Shown: one piece after another, positions 11,581-21,066 of the stretch
Layout: every line of letters starts with the position of its first letter
Numbering within the stretch: position 1 is the stretch's first letter
Assembly: GCF_008728515.1 (NCBI RefSeq)
Contig: NC_044984.1
Location: 122,011,349 to 122,075,348 of the forward strand
Source: Papio anubis
Taxonomy: Eukaryota > Chordata > Mammalia > Primates > Cercopithecidae
Direction: 5' to 3'
Length of the DNA stretch: 64,000 nucleotides
Position numbers and translations under genes: made by a program
The notes under the pieces: generated by a model
Seen by the model: only the letters and a program-made list of their open reading frames with translations
Told to the model about the DNA's origin: nothing
Databases searched by the model: none

Positions 11581-12980
11581 GTTTACGTACATGCGTGTTT
11601 TACATGTCTGTGAGTGTGTGTGAGTGTATGTATATTTGTATATGAACAGGCTGTTCCTGAAAAGATAAAAAAGAAAAGGAAGATGGAAACTAGAGCCCTA
11701 AGATTCAAGATTGGCAGTATGAATTTGCAAAAAAAAAATATATGTATATATATTTTTTATGTGTATATATACACACACACGTACTTATGTATACTTCTAT
11801 ATATATACTTATATGTATCATATACACTTATATGGGTATATATATATCAGTATGTATATATATATACACACACATAAGAATATACACAATCCAAATAAGT
11901 GTTGAAAAAATAACAGCAAATGAGCATTCATGGAATTAACAAATGCCTAAGAAATGAAGCATTACCAGTATAAGATGATCTGTTTCTCTATACAGGGGCC
12001 GTTTAACACTCTTTGTCTTATTAGGTACATGTATTACCTATTCAGTAAATGCTTTGAAATTGAAAAATATATATATCTCAGTAAGGAGCAGCATTATAAC
12101 AGAATAAGTCCCTCAAAGCAAAAGCAAACCAACAAACCCAATAAAAATGTATTTTTCCAAGATGACACCAAGGCTGAAACATAATGTGAAGCTAAGTCTC
12201 CCTGGAACTAAGGTCATCATTATCGCCACTGCCTCATGTTGCATCGTTAATAAGCCCAAATGCTTTGTGGCTGGCCAGGAGCACTCCAGACATCCTAGGG
12301 TGGACATCCTGCCATTGAAATGGCCCCCAGGAAAGGGCATCATCATTGATAAGTAGGCTCAGCTCTGTGGCTGCTCAAGTCACATATGCACCAACCACCA
12401 CTTTCATCCTGCCTGATTCAGTCTATGACCTTGACTCCAATTATGAGAGAGAGAGAGAGACCTTGTAATAAGTCACTGACTTTTTAGAACACTGAGTATC
12501 ACCTGATAGGATGAGGAAACTCTGATATGGTCAATGCCTACCTGGGAATTTGCAGCAGGAATGCTGATGAAGATGCGAAATCATATCCTTAGAGTCATTG
12601 AGAATATTTTGAGCCACCTTGCAAGATTTAAATTGAATGGGACTTCTAAACCTCGACAAGGACATACACAAGCCGCAACAGCCTCGTCTATAGGACAAAC
12701 AACAGCTTTTACTCAACGATGCTTAAGCAGAAACATTGACAAAATGAGCTACCTGGGGCTTAGCCCAGTCCATCGCTGGCTGTTTCCCCACACTCAAGGC
12801 AGCAGGGGCCAAGGTGGGAAGCTTGCCCTCCTCTCCTGCCTGGGGTGATGTCTGTCCACACCTCACCAGGCTGTTCCATACTGCGTGAAGACATCTGGTC
12901 CAGTTTTAGTTTGGCCATCATCTGTCCCCAAGCAGGGAGGTTGAAGAAGCAGATAGTCCACAGAAAGAGCAGGAGCAGAG
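11580..12980. other. Microsatellites and unique sequence, no gene recognised
   Basis: Contains an AT/CA-rich dinucleotide stretch at 11728-11878 (tatatg, acacac and variants) and a short (GA) run near 12446-12461. The rest is unique-looking. Short frames on both strands near 12113-12848 match nothing I know. Confidence 0.4.
11728..11878. repeat. Interrupted (TA)n/(CA)n microsatellite
   Basis: Alternating purine-pyrimidine dinucleotides, mainly TA with TG/CA interruptions, including acacacacac near 11771 and again near 11867. Likely length-variable. Confidence 0.85.
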
Positions 12981-12984
12981 GCTC

Positions 12985-13185
12985 CAGAGCAGAGTCCATA
13001 TGGACACTGCTAGGTCTAGGTTCAAATCCCTGCTTAGTCACTTACTGGCTGTGTGACGTTGGTCAAATCCCTGAACCTCTCTGAGCCTCTATTTTCTCGT
13101 CTACCAAATTTGTGATGCTTCTGAGAGAGTAAGAGTGGTACTGATCAGAGAGTCCTGCACTTAGTAAACACATGGTCAGCAACAG
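12985..13185 (+). repeat. MIR SINE (sense)
   Basis: Clear MIR core: 'ctaggttcaaatccctgctt', 'gtcacttactggctgtgtga', 'cctgaacctctctgagcctc', then 'agtaaacacatgg'. The tRNA-like look of 'ggttcaaatcc' is the MIR core, not a tRNA gene. Confidence 0.85.
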
Positions 13186-13563
13186 AGGAAAAGTGGCAGG
13201 AATGTGGTTACTACTGGAGAACTAAAATTACGAGCTTGCCTCATTCCACATGGCACGCCTATGTGATTGCAATCTGTAAACTTGTGGGCTCGACACAACA
13301 TCTTTTGGCCCACTAAATAGTTTTCTATTTTTGACTTAATTTTCAAGGTTTGATTTTAGGAATTTTATTTGGAGTCAAGCATTATGGATTAACATTAAAA
13401 AAAAAAAAGAAAAGAAAACATTCAGCAAAAGTGGATTTACATTACCCACTGGTAACAATAAACAGAAACCCCAGACCCTCCCTCCATCATACTGGAGATT
13501 ATCCACAATCATCACTCACACATGTATTTTCTCATGGAGGCTTTTGCAAAAGTCTCCCGAATA

Positions 13564-13650
13564 GGTGCTATTGTATCTCCATTTTATAAGCAAGGACGCT
13601 GAGGCAGAGAGTTTGAAGAACTTGCCAAGGTCAGACATCAAGGTAGTGGC
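13564..13650 (-). repeat. MIR fragment (antisense)
   Basis: Matches antisense MIR: 'tctccattttataagcaagg', 'gctgaggcagagag', 'cttgccaaggtcagacatca'. It abuts a sense MIR piece, forming an inverted pair. Confidence 0.75.
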
Positions 13651-13664
13651 AGTCTGACCTTGGC
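13624..13664. repeat. 13-bp perfect inverted repeat at a MIR-MIR junction
   Basis: Arms gccaaggtcagac (13624-13636) and gtctgaccttggc (13652-13664) are exact reverse complements around a 15-base loop. Partial pairing continues outward because the two flanking MIR pieces face opposite ways. Confidence 0.95.
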
Positions 13665-13740
13665 CAAATCCCTGAGCCTCTCTGAACTTCTACTTTTCTG
13701 TCTGCCGAGTGGAGATGACACCACTGAGAGAATAAAGGAG
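13652..13740 (+). repeat. MIR fragment (sense)
   Basis: 'gaccttggccaaatccctga', 'gcctctctgaacttctactt', 'tctgtctgccgagtggagat' follow the MIR core order. Pairs with the antisense MIR immediately upstream. Confidence 0.7.
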
Positions 13741-13839
13741 TGCTGGCCAGAATCCACACTTCGACCACTGCCCTCTTCTCCATAGCAGGATACTCAGCTC
13801 TGTGGCTCCCTCCACCCCAACCAGGCTGGCTTCTGTCAT

Positions 13840-14034
13840 TTACCCACCCACCTGCCTTTCCTTCACATTTACCCCTGCCTCAAATAGCTGAAATTCATGG
13901 GATAAAAGTTCACCGTGCCTGATTTGGATGGTAACCTTGTAGATCACCTTGTCCGTCTTAATCTCCGGGACCCAGGTAGGGAGGGAGATTTTGCTCAGGT
14001 CGTTATCTGGCTCTTTCTGGAGATCTGAGAGCAT
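13840..14034 (-). other. Unexplained minus-strand open frame (64 codons)
   Basis: A minus-strand frame from ATG at 14034 encodes a stretch including ISLPTWVPEIKTDKVIYKV, whose composition looks more protein-like than neighbouring frames. It keeps CpGs within codons (tccgtc, tccggg, gtcgtt). The in-frame codon just upstream of the ATG is TAA. Candidate donor sites inside it are weak. I recognise no family with confidence. It could be a decayed exon, a retrocopy piece or chance, so it is not called as a gene. Confidence 0.2.
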
Positions 14035-14038
14035 TTAC

Positions 14039-14162
14039 TGATGATCACTCAACCAGTCGGGAGGTGAATGACCGGAGAGCCGGTACCGCTGGAGTTCCAG
14101 TGATGATCACTCAGCCAGTCGGGAGGTGAATGACCGGAGAGCCGGTACCGCTGGAGTTCCAG
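14039..14162. repeat. Recent 62-bp direct tandem duplication (two units)
   Basis: Unit 1 (14039-14100) and unit 2 (14101-14162) are identical except for one base (caaccag versus cagccag, positions 14052 and 14114). Each unit retains four CpG sites. The near-identity implies a very recent origin or homogenisation. Confidence 0.97.
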
Positions 14163-14489
14163 CTCTTTCCTGTGTCGTCTTTTTGCCTCTCAGTGAGGAG
14201 GGTAATGACCTCTATTAGGAAGGCTTTGCTCATTTTAGTACCATGCCCCAGCAATTGTCACTATCGCAGGCAGGACACACAGCCCATTCCTGTTAGTGGC
14301 AGAACAGCTCATTCATCGCAAATGACTAACAATTAAGAAGTCATTTGGATAGAAGCCACTTACATTTTTCACCACAAGGCTCGTTCTCGTGTTACTGCCA
14401 ATCTATTCAGCTTTCTCCTCCCAGGCTGCAGCTGATTGCTCCGTAATTTCAATGTGAGCTCCAGTTCAAAGGGCACCATTTGTAACAAA

Positions 14490-15225
14490 CATCTCATATA
14501 GCAAAATGGATAGACGGCAAATGGATTCATGAACACAGAAAGATGCTCTCCACATCATTAGTCATTGGGTAAACACAAATTAAAACTGCAATGAGATGCC
14601 ATTACATACCAATTAGAATGGCACCTTTTAAAAATTTAAATTTAAAAAAATCTATTAAATTTTTTAAAAGATTTTGCAAGTGTTGGTAAGTATTTGGAGA
14701 ATCTAGAATGTTCTGCTGTGGACGGTAAAATAGTATAGCCACTTTTTTAAAATTAAACATACAACTTTGCTGTGATGAAGCCGTTCTACCTCTAGGTATT
14801 TACCCAAGAGAAACGTAATTGTATGTTCATACAAAGACTTTCCATGAATGTTCTTAACAGCTTTATTTGAACTAACATGAATCTGGAGACAGCTCAAATG
14901 TGCATCAATAGGTGCCTAGATAAACAAATAATGGTATAACTAATACTATGAAGCTGTAAAAAAATGTTAATACACATAACAAAATGCTACTAAGCTATGA
15001 AAAGGAAGTTACTTTTGATATATGCTGTAATAGTGATAGATCTGGACATACGCTAAATCAAAGAAGCTATGCAGAAAGTGTATGATTGCATTTTTAAAAA
15101 TCATTGAGAATGCAAACAAATCTACAGTGTAAGAAAGTAGATCAGTAACTGTGTGCCGATGGGGAGTGGGGACTCCAGGGAGAGGTGAGCAGGAGGGATT
15201 ACAAAATGGCACAAATGAACCTTTT
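14490..15225 (+). mobile_element. L1M LINE, sense, first part
   Basis: Sense old L1: 'caatgagatgccattacata', 'ccgttctacctctaggtatt', 'tacccaagagaaacgtaatt', 'caataggtgcctagataaac', 'ggagggattacaaaatggca'. It continues after two later insertions at 16186-16275. Confidence 0.75.
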
Positions 15226-15455
15226 TGTCTTTTCTTGAGACAGAGTCTTGCTCTGTCACCCAGGTTGGAGTGCAGCGGTATGATCTCAGCTCACTGCAAC
15301 CTCTGTCTCCTGGATTCATGCCATTCTCCTGCCTCAGCCTCCTGAGTAGCTAGGATTACAGGCATGCACCACCAAGCCTGGCTAAGTTTTGTATTTTTAG
15401 TAGAGACAGGGTTTCACTATGTTGGCCAGGCTGGTCTCAAACTCCTGACCTCAGG
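15226..15455 (-). mobile_element. Alu (antisense), 5'-truncated
   Basis: Starts with ttttcttgagacagagtc and runs to 'actcctgacctcaggg', lacking roughly the last 60 bases of the head. Diverged flanking repeats 'acaaatgaacctttttgtc' (ends 15231) and 'acaaacgagctcttttggtc' (ends 15478) look like its target duplication. Confidence 0.8.
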
Positions 15456-15465
15456 GTGACAAACG

Positions 15466-16185
15466 AGCTCTTTTGGTCATTATATATATTTAAATTTTTA
15501 ACTTTTAATATATGTACATGTTTGTTACATGGATAAATTGCTTGACGCTGAGGCCTGGGGTCCCAGCAATCCCATCACCCAGGCAGTAAGCATAGTTGCC
15601 AACTACAGGTGATGCTTCAGGCCATGGCCCTCTCCCTCCCTCCCTCCTGGTCTAGTGATCCCCAGTGTCTCTTGTTGCCATCTTTGTGGTCAAGTGTATT
15701 CAATGTTTACCTCCCACTTATAAGTGAGAACATGTGATATCTGGATTTCTGTTCCTGAGTTAGGTAACTTAGGATAATGGCCTCCAGTTCTATCCGTGTT
15801 GCTGCAAAGAACATGATTTTGTTTTATGTTGTGGCTGCATAGTATGCCATGGTGTTCAGATACCACATATTCTTTATCCAATCCACTGTTGATGGACACT
15901 GAGGTTGATCCTATGTCAGCGTTGCAATGAACATATGGGTTCGTGTGTCTTTTAGATAGAATACATTATTTTCCTTTGGATATAGACCCAGTAGTGGGAT
16001 TGCTGGGTGGAATGGTAGTTCTGTTTTAAGTTATTTGACAAATCTCCAGGCTGCTTTCGCAGTGGCTGAACTAGTTTACCTTCCCACCAACGGTGTAGAA
16101 GCATTCCCTTTTCCCTGCAGCCTCACCAACATGTTTTCTTGATTGGCCATTATCTTGATGGTAGTGATAGTTTCCCAGGTTTACA
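15466..16185 (-). mobile_element. L1PB/L1MA-type LINE 3' end, antisense
   Basis: Antisense 3' UTR to late ORF2: 'tacatgtttgttacatgg', 'cccatcacccaggcagtaag', 'tcccacttataagtgagaac', 'taacttaggataatggcctc', 'tttggatatagacccagtag', 'tttaccttcccaccaacggt'. 5'-truncated near 16185, inside the older L1M. Confidence 0.85.
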
Positions 16186-16275
16186 TACACATGAAAACTT
16201 AAAAAATATTATCTGTTAAAATATGTTTATTTTATTTTATATCAGGTAGGCCTCAATAAAGTTCTTTAAAATAGT
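16186..16275 (+). mobile_element. L1M LINE, sense, terminal part
   Basis: 'ttacatacacatgaaaactt' through 'ggcctcaataaagttcttt' reads as the 3' end of the L1M begun at 14490, displaced by the Alu and L1PB insertions. Confidence 0.6.
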
Positions 16276-16559
16276 ACTTGATACATGGTAGATATTTGAT
16301 AAATACATTGGTGGGGAAAAGGTGCACAAATTGAGATACAAAGAACAATGTAATCCCTTCTGCTTTTAGCCCTATTTACTCCCTTACTGCATTCAAGGAA
16401 CTTAGTACGTGGGGAGGGGGTTGTGGTTTTGCTGGGACATTTGTCAGGTGAGAGGCTGTGGGGGCAGGCACAGGACCATTCACTGCAGCTCTAACTCTGC
16501 AGACAGCTTACTTCTTGAAATCCTTGCAGCAATGAGAAGGAAATGCTAGAACGTAATGA

Positions 16560-16840
16560 TTATGTATTGTGTGTCTCCTATATCCCAACCCTGGGCAAGA
16601 TAAGAGGTAATGGGCACTGGAAATAGATGAGTCTGACAATCCACCAGACTAGATGCGTCAGCAGTCACATAAAAAGGAATGCTTCCAGTCCAGCCTGGAA
16701 AAGCTGGAGAACTATGGGGACCACATGCTGTGGGAACACTTAGGGTAGGGCTTGGGGAGGCAAGAAAGAAACCGAGTCATTCTGCCGGGCCTTGAGCAAT
16801 GAGGTCTTGAGGGACACACAGGCATTTTCTATCCTGGGAA
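16560..16840 (-). mobile_element. L2 LINE relic (antisense), weak
   Basis: 'gattatgtattgtgtgtctc', 'cctgggcaagataagaggta', 'gggcactggaaatagatgag' echo the antisense L2 3' end (the complement of the '...gcctggcacatagtagg' region). Strongly diverged. Confidence 0.4.
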
Positions 16841-17229
16841 GTCAAAGCACAACATTCCAGGCATGCATATGGACCTAAATAGCAGAGTTGATGTGTGTCT
16901 GGAGCCCCTCCATCAGTCTTGTTTAAACTACAGTTGCAGGTAAGTGTGGAGAGGCGAAGATATTGTATGTTGTAAGGGAAAAGGAGAAGATTGTTTCTCA
17001 GAATCATTTTTCAGCTCTGAGGCTGATCCTTGGTGTAACCTGAGGGGTGTTCTTTCCATCTAACTCCCTCCTTCCCCATCATTTTGCTTCATTTCTTTTC
17101 TCTTCTGTGTTTAGTTTTTACACTATCTCTTTGCCTTCCACCTTCTGTTCCTCTAAGTGTGGGGCAATTGCATTTTGCATGACTGAATGAAGGCAGGGGA
17201 AGAAGATGAGCCCATCTCTGGGCAACCAC

Positions 17230-17326
17230 ACAGCACAGAAGCAAGGAGCCCTGGCTCTAGAATCAGACACCAGTGGGTTGAATTTGGCTTAGCACATTTT
17301 TAGCTCTGAGACCCTGGGGAAGTGGC
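17230..17326 (+). repeat. MIR SINE, left part (split by an LTR)
   Basis: 'gccctggctctagaatcaga', 'gtgggttgaatttggcttag', 'gctctgagaccctggggaag' follow MIR order. The element resumes after the LTR at 17689. Confidence 0.7.
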
Positions 17327-17683
17327 TGTATTAGTCTCTTCTCACACTGCTAATAAAGACACACCTGAAACTGGATATTTTATAAAGGAAAGAGATTTAA
17401 TTGACTCACAGTTCCATATGTCTGTAGAGGCCTAAAAATCATGGCAGAAGGTGAATGAGGAGCAAAATCACATCTTCCATGGCAACAGGCAAGACAGCAT
17501 GTGTCAAAGAATGCCCATTTATGAAACCATCAGGTCTCATGAGACTTATTCACTACCATGAGAACAGAATGGGGGAAACAGATCCCATGATTCAGTGATC
17601 TCCACCTGGCCCCGCCTTTCACACGTGGGGATTATTGACAGTTCACGGTGAGATTTGGGTAGGGACACAGCCAAACCATATTA
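17327..17683 (-). mobile_element. Solo THE1/MST LTR inserted in a MIR
   Basis: 357-bp antisense MaLR LTR, tgtattagtctct ... gccaaaccatatta (last dinucleotide mutated from CA to TA). A perfect 5-bp target duplication gtggc sits at 17322-17326 and 17684-17688. The MIR on either side becomes continuous when it is removed. Confidence 0.93.
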
Positions 17684-17688
17684 GTGGC

Positions 17689-17850
17689 TGAAGCTCTCCA
17701 TGCTCTGGTTTCCTCTTCTATTAAATGGTCACATTCCAACACCTACCCCAAAGCTGAGGATCAAGTGAGGGGATGCACAGGGTGTGCTTAGAAGAACCCT
17801 GGCATTCTGCAAGCATCCAACACATGTGGCTATGAGAAGTAACTGTTATC
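17689..17850 (+). repeat. MIR SINE, right part
   Basis: 'tgctctggtttcctcttcta', 'taaatggtcacattcc', 'gaggatcaagtgagg' continue the MIR interrupted at 17326. Confidence 0.7.
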
Positions 17851-18098
17851 ATTTTTATTATTCTTTGACATTCCTCTGTGTGCTTTCCTTTCTCTAGGAC
17901 TCCCTCAAGGCCAGTTTTGTTGCACTAACCTGTGATACCAGGGTGCAGAGGGCACCTGGCATTGCTCAGGGAAAGCTAGCTGCCACACGGTAGTCAACCT
18001 CAAATATGCCCTTGATGGCAAATCTACCTGACCCAGATGCCCAACTATATCCAGCACCAACTGCAGAGTCATCTGTGCCACGTTTGAGATACGCTTTA

Positions 18099-18633
18099 TG
18101 TTAGTGTCCTGTTGCTTCTGTGCCAAATCATCAGACTAAGTGGCTTAAAACATCACAAGTTTATTATTTTACAGCTTTGGAGGTCACAAATATAAAATGG
18201 GTCATCGGGCTGCTTTCCTTCTGATGGCTCTAGGGGAGAATTCATTCTTTGTCTTTCCCTGTTTCTAGAGGCCTCCTGTGAGTGCAGGGTCACGGCCCCT
18301 TCCCTTCATCTTCAGAGACAGCGTTGCAGCATCTTCAGATCTCTCCTCTGAACTCTGCTCTCTTCTCTTCGTGGCTGAGCCTCTGCCTCCGGCTGATGTT
18401 GCCTTGTCTCTATCACATCACAGCCTTCTCCACACGATTCCTGCTCCTTCCTCATATAACGACTCTTGTGAATACTGGGGGCCTCCCTAGATCATCCAGG
18501 AAAATCCCTTTGTCTCAAAATTATTAATTTAATCATATTTGCAAAGTTCCTTTTACCACGTAAAGTGTTAACGTCACAGGTTTTGGAGACTAAGATGTGA
18601 ACACATTTGGGGGCCGTTATCAGGCTTACCACA
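18099..18633 (-). mobile_element. MLT1 LTR (ERVL-MaLR), antisense
   Basis: Opens tgttagtgtcctgttgct, has 'gactaagtggcttaaaacat', 'ggctctaggggagaattcat', 'gggggcctccctagatcatc', and closes 'gttatcaggcttaccaca'. A standard MLT1A-D layout. No clear target duplication. Confidence 0.85.
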
Positions 18634-19090
18634 CCCTTCATCCTAATTAAGGGTAAAATCTGCAGGGAAATTGCACTGTGGCTCTTCCATGTCATCACTG
18701 CTTCCTCTGTACTGGAGACTTTTTGTGACATCCAGTGTCTTCTAAAGGCGTGAACAGGAAACCCCAGTGCAGACTCATGAAGCTTTGATGGACTCAGGGT
18801 AGTGACGGGACACCACTTTCAGGCAGTGGTGCAGAGGAGAACAGTAGAAACCTTGGAGGAGAGGAGGATGGGAAAAGGAGGAGGGCACCTGACTTGTTTT
18901 TTTTTTTGTTTGTTTGTTTTTTGGTCCAGATGTCCACAGAGTGAACTTAACATTTTATTACAACTTTGGTGGAAGAGCAGGAGATCATCTATTTCAAATT
19001 TCTGTTTGAGCACTAACTGTGTAATTTTTTCAAGGTTCTTTTGATGGCCAGCTGTCTACACAATAACCATGTTCTACTTCTTTAATAACA
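18634..19090. other. No gene recognised
   Basis: Unique-looking apart from a T-rich run at 18896-18922 (poly-T with gtttgtttg). No credible open frame. Confidence 0.45.
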
Positions 19091-19094
19091 GCTG

Positions 19095-19505
19095 ATTTCC
19101 TGTGGGGCAGTTATGTTCTCAAAGTTCCTAGCATCTCCTGTATGGCCTTGTAACTTAATCTTGGTGGGTGTGTGTGGGTTGCTTTCAGAGTGGCTAAATA
19201 AAAGGAGTTGATTCAGTTTGAAAATTAACCCTTTTGTCTTTCCTTACTGTCTTCCTTCTGCTACTTTGAACTTGGATGAGATAGCTGGAGCTCCAGCAGC
19301 CATATTGGACAATGAGGAATCTTGAAAATGTAGGCTCCAGGCTGGAATGGCAACAGATAAAGGTAGAAGCACCCTGGGTTTTTTTCCCTCATAATGATGA
19401 AGTTGTCGTATCAGTCCTGGACTTTTTCACCTTCAGGCTTCTTTACATGAGAGTGGGATGGATTTCTATTTTACTTAAGTCACTGTTATTTTGGGGTTTT
19501 CTTAC
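19095..19505 (+). mobile_element. Ancient LTR-like relic (MLT1-like), sense
   Basis: 'gttcctagcatctcctgtat', 'gagctccagcagccatattg', 'cttctttacatgagagtg', and a closing 'ttaagtcactgttattttgg' recall the oldest MLT1-like LTRs. Too diverged for a firm family call. Confidence 0.4.
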
Positions 19506-19839
19506 ATATAAAACTACTTCAAATTCTAAATTAATAAATGGTATACCTTGTTTTATGAACACACTTTTCAAATGTTGACTGAAAATTTAATTATCTATCT
19601 TCTTCCATTGATCAGTATAGCTGAGATGTGGTCACTTCATTCCCCATTATTAAAAACTGAATATGCTTCAACTTTGTCATCTGTTTCTTTTCTTCTTAAC
19701 TTCTTCAGGGAACAAATGTATCCACACACACTGAGTGAGTGAAGTTCATGACAAATTTCCTTTAAACTAAAAAAATTAAAAATCCTGTTTTGCTAATATC
19801 CCTATCCCTGTAGTCATGGGTATGATAAACATCTTTAAC

Positions 19840-19935
19840 ACACACTGCCATTGGGAAGATCAAATAAGATACTACTATATGTAAAGTTCTTAGCATGGTG
19901 CTTAGCATGGAGTGAGGGTCCAAGTATTGCAAGGT
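19840..19935 (+). repeat. MIR 3' half (sense)
   Basis: 'aagatcaaataagatactac', 'gtaaagttcttagcatggtg' fit the MIR tail. Confidence 0.5.
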
Positions 19936-20091
19936 ACCCTAAATGATGATGCTAGGTTCAGGCATCTTTTCACAGTTAGGTATGTTTCTTCAAGCTCTTT
20001 AAGCCATTTAATTTCTAGAAGGTCAAGCAGGCAAGTGAAATTCCTCATTGTCACATGTTACAAATCATATAGCACTCCAGCAACCTGATAC

Positions 20092-20153
20092 CATTTCAGG
20101 TCATCCCATTCCAAAGACCAAAATCTACTTTGGAATAAGATGACCTGAAAATG
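20092..20153 (-). ncRNA. Candidate hairpin RNA (25 bp, outside known repeats)
   Basis: Arms 20092-20116 (begins catttcaggtc) and 20128-20153 (ends cctgaaaatg) are near-perfect reverse complements with an 11-base loop. In a minus-strand transcript, the two non-complementary positions become G-U wobbles and only one U is bulged, so the whole 25-bp stem pairs. In a plus-strand transcript the same positions are C-A mismatches. The size and shape resemble a microRNA precursor stem, though it is short for one. No transcription signal is visible. It may instead be the relic of a small palindromic transposon. Confidence 0.4.
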
Positions 20154-20189
20154 TATGATGTTAGCCACAAAGTTGCCTTCAATGCTACC

Positions 20190-20365
20190 ATTTAATGTGT
20201 GCCAGCACCTGTGCTGTGTCTTTGACATCTTTTTCCTCTTCAAATCCTCTCGGCTTTCCATATTGAAGATATAATTATCCCCATTGTTCAGCTGAGAAAG
20301 CTGAGGGTGATTTGCCCGAGGCAACGCAGCCAGAAACTGGCAGAGCTAGGATTTGGATTTTGGTT
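20190..20365 (-). repeat. MIR SINE (antisense)
   Basis: 'tataattatccccattgttc', 'gctgagaaagctgagggtga', 'cagccagaaactggcagagc', 'taggatttggattttgg' give a clear antisense MIR. Confidence 0.85.
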
Positions 20366-20484
20366 TCTCTGCCGTGCTAGTTTAGCAGCAGATCAGGACT
20401 GAAAAACACAGGTCTTCAGTAGGTAGATTTATTATTCTTTCTGTGACATCAGAATCATTTTTACTAACGAGTTTCGAGTTTTCT

Positions 20485-20809
20485 GAGTTTTTTTTTTTTC
20501 TTTTTCTTTTTCTTTTTTTCTGAGATGCAGTCTTGCTCTGTTGCCAGGCTGGAGTGCAGCGGCACTATCTCGGCTCACTGCAAACTCCACCTCCCAGGTT
20601 CAAACGATTCTCCTGTCTCAGCCTCCTGAGTAGCTGGAACTACAGGCACCTGCCACCAGGCCCGGCTAATTTTTGTATTTTTAGTAGACATAGACATGGG
20701 ATTTCACCATGTTGGCCAGGATGGTCTCGATCTTTTGACCTCATGATCTGCCTGCCTCAGCCTCCCAAAGTGCTGAGATTACAGGCATGAGCCACTGCAC
20801 CTGGCCACC
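20485..20809 (-). mobile_element. AluS-type SINE (antisense)
   Basis: Poly-T/(CTTTT) tail then a full Alu to 'gagccactgcacctggcc'. An 8-bp target duplication agttttct lies at 20477-20484 and 20810-20817. It contains a small local insertion around 'tagacatagacatggg' (near 20690). Confidence 0.9.
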
Positions 20810-20814
20810 AGTTT

Positions 20815-20985
20815 TCTTCATAGAAAGGTGACTACATTTTTGCAAGAATAAACTTGATATTCAAATAACAAAAATAGATTCTATTATAAAATTTTTATTT
20901 AAAAATTGGCATTAAAGTTTAACTTGTACATCTACTTAATTTCCATAAAATGAAACATGACTCCAGTTTAGGGACATCCTTCACT
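20815..20985. other. Unique AT-rich spacer
   Basis: Sequence between the Alu and the minisatellite. No gene or repeat recognised. Confidence 0.4.
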
Positions 20986-21066
20986 GAAGAGCCTTTAGGA
21001 GGCCGGCTGAGTGAGGAGCCTTCAGGAGGCCGGCAGACTGAGGAGCCTTTAGGAGGCCGGCTGAGT
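20986..21066. repeat. 27-bp minisatellite, three units
   Basis: Units at 20986-21012, 21013-21039 and 21040-21066. Units 1 and 3 differ at one base, and unit 2 differs from unit 3 at three. Each contains the palindrome gccggc. Because 27 is a multiple of three, the frames through it stay open: plus-strand repeats read EEPLGGRLS-like nonapeptides, and a 120-codon minus-strand frame (20919-21281) also spans it. That openness is explained by the period and is not evidence of a gene. Confidence 0.95.

Noticed and set aside
13018..13036. tRNA-like ggttcaaatccc string.
   Set aside because: It is part of a MIR core, with the rest of MIR in place around it and no cloverleaf.
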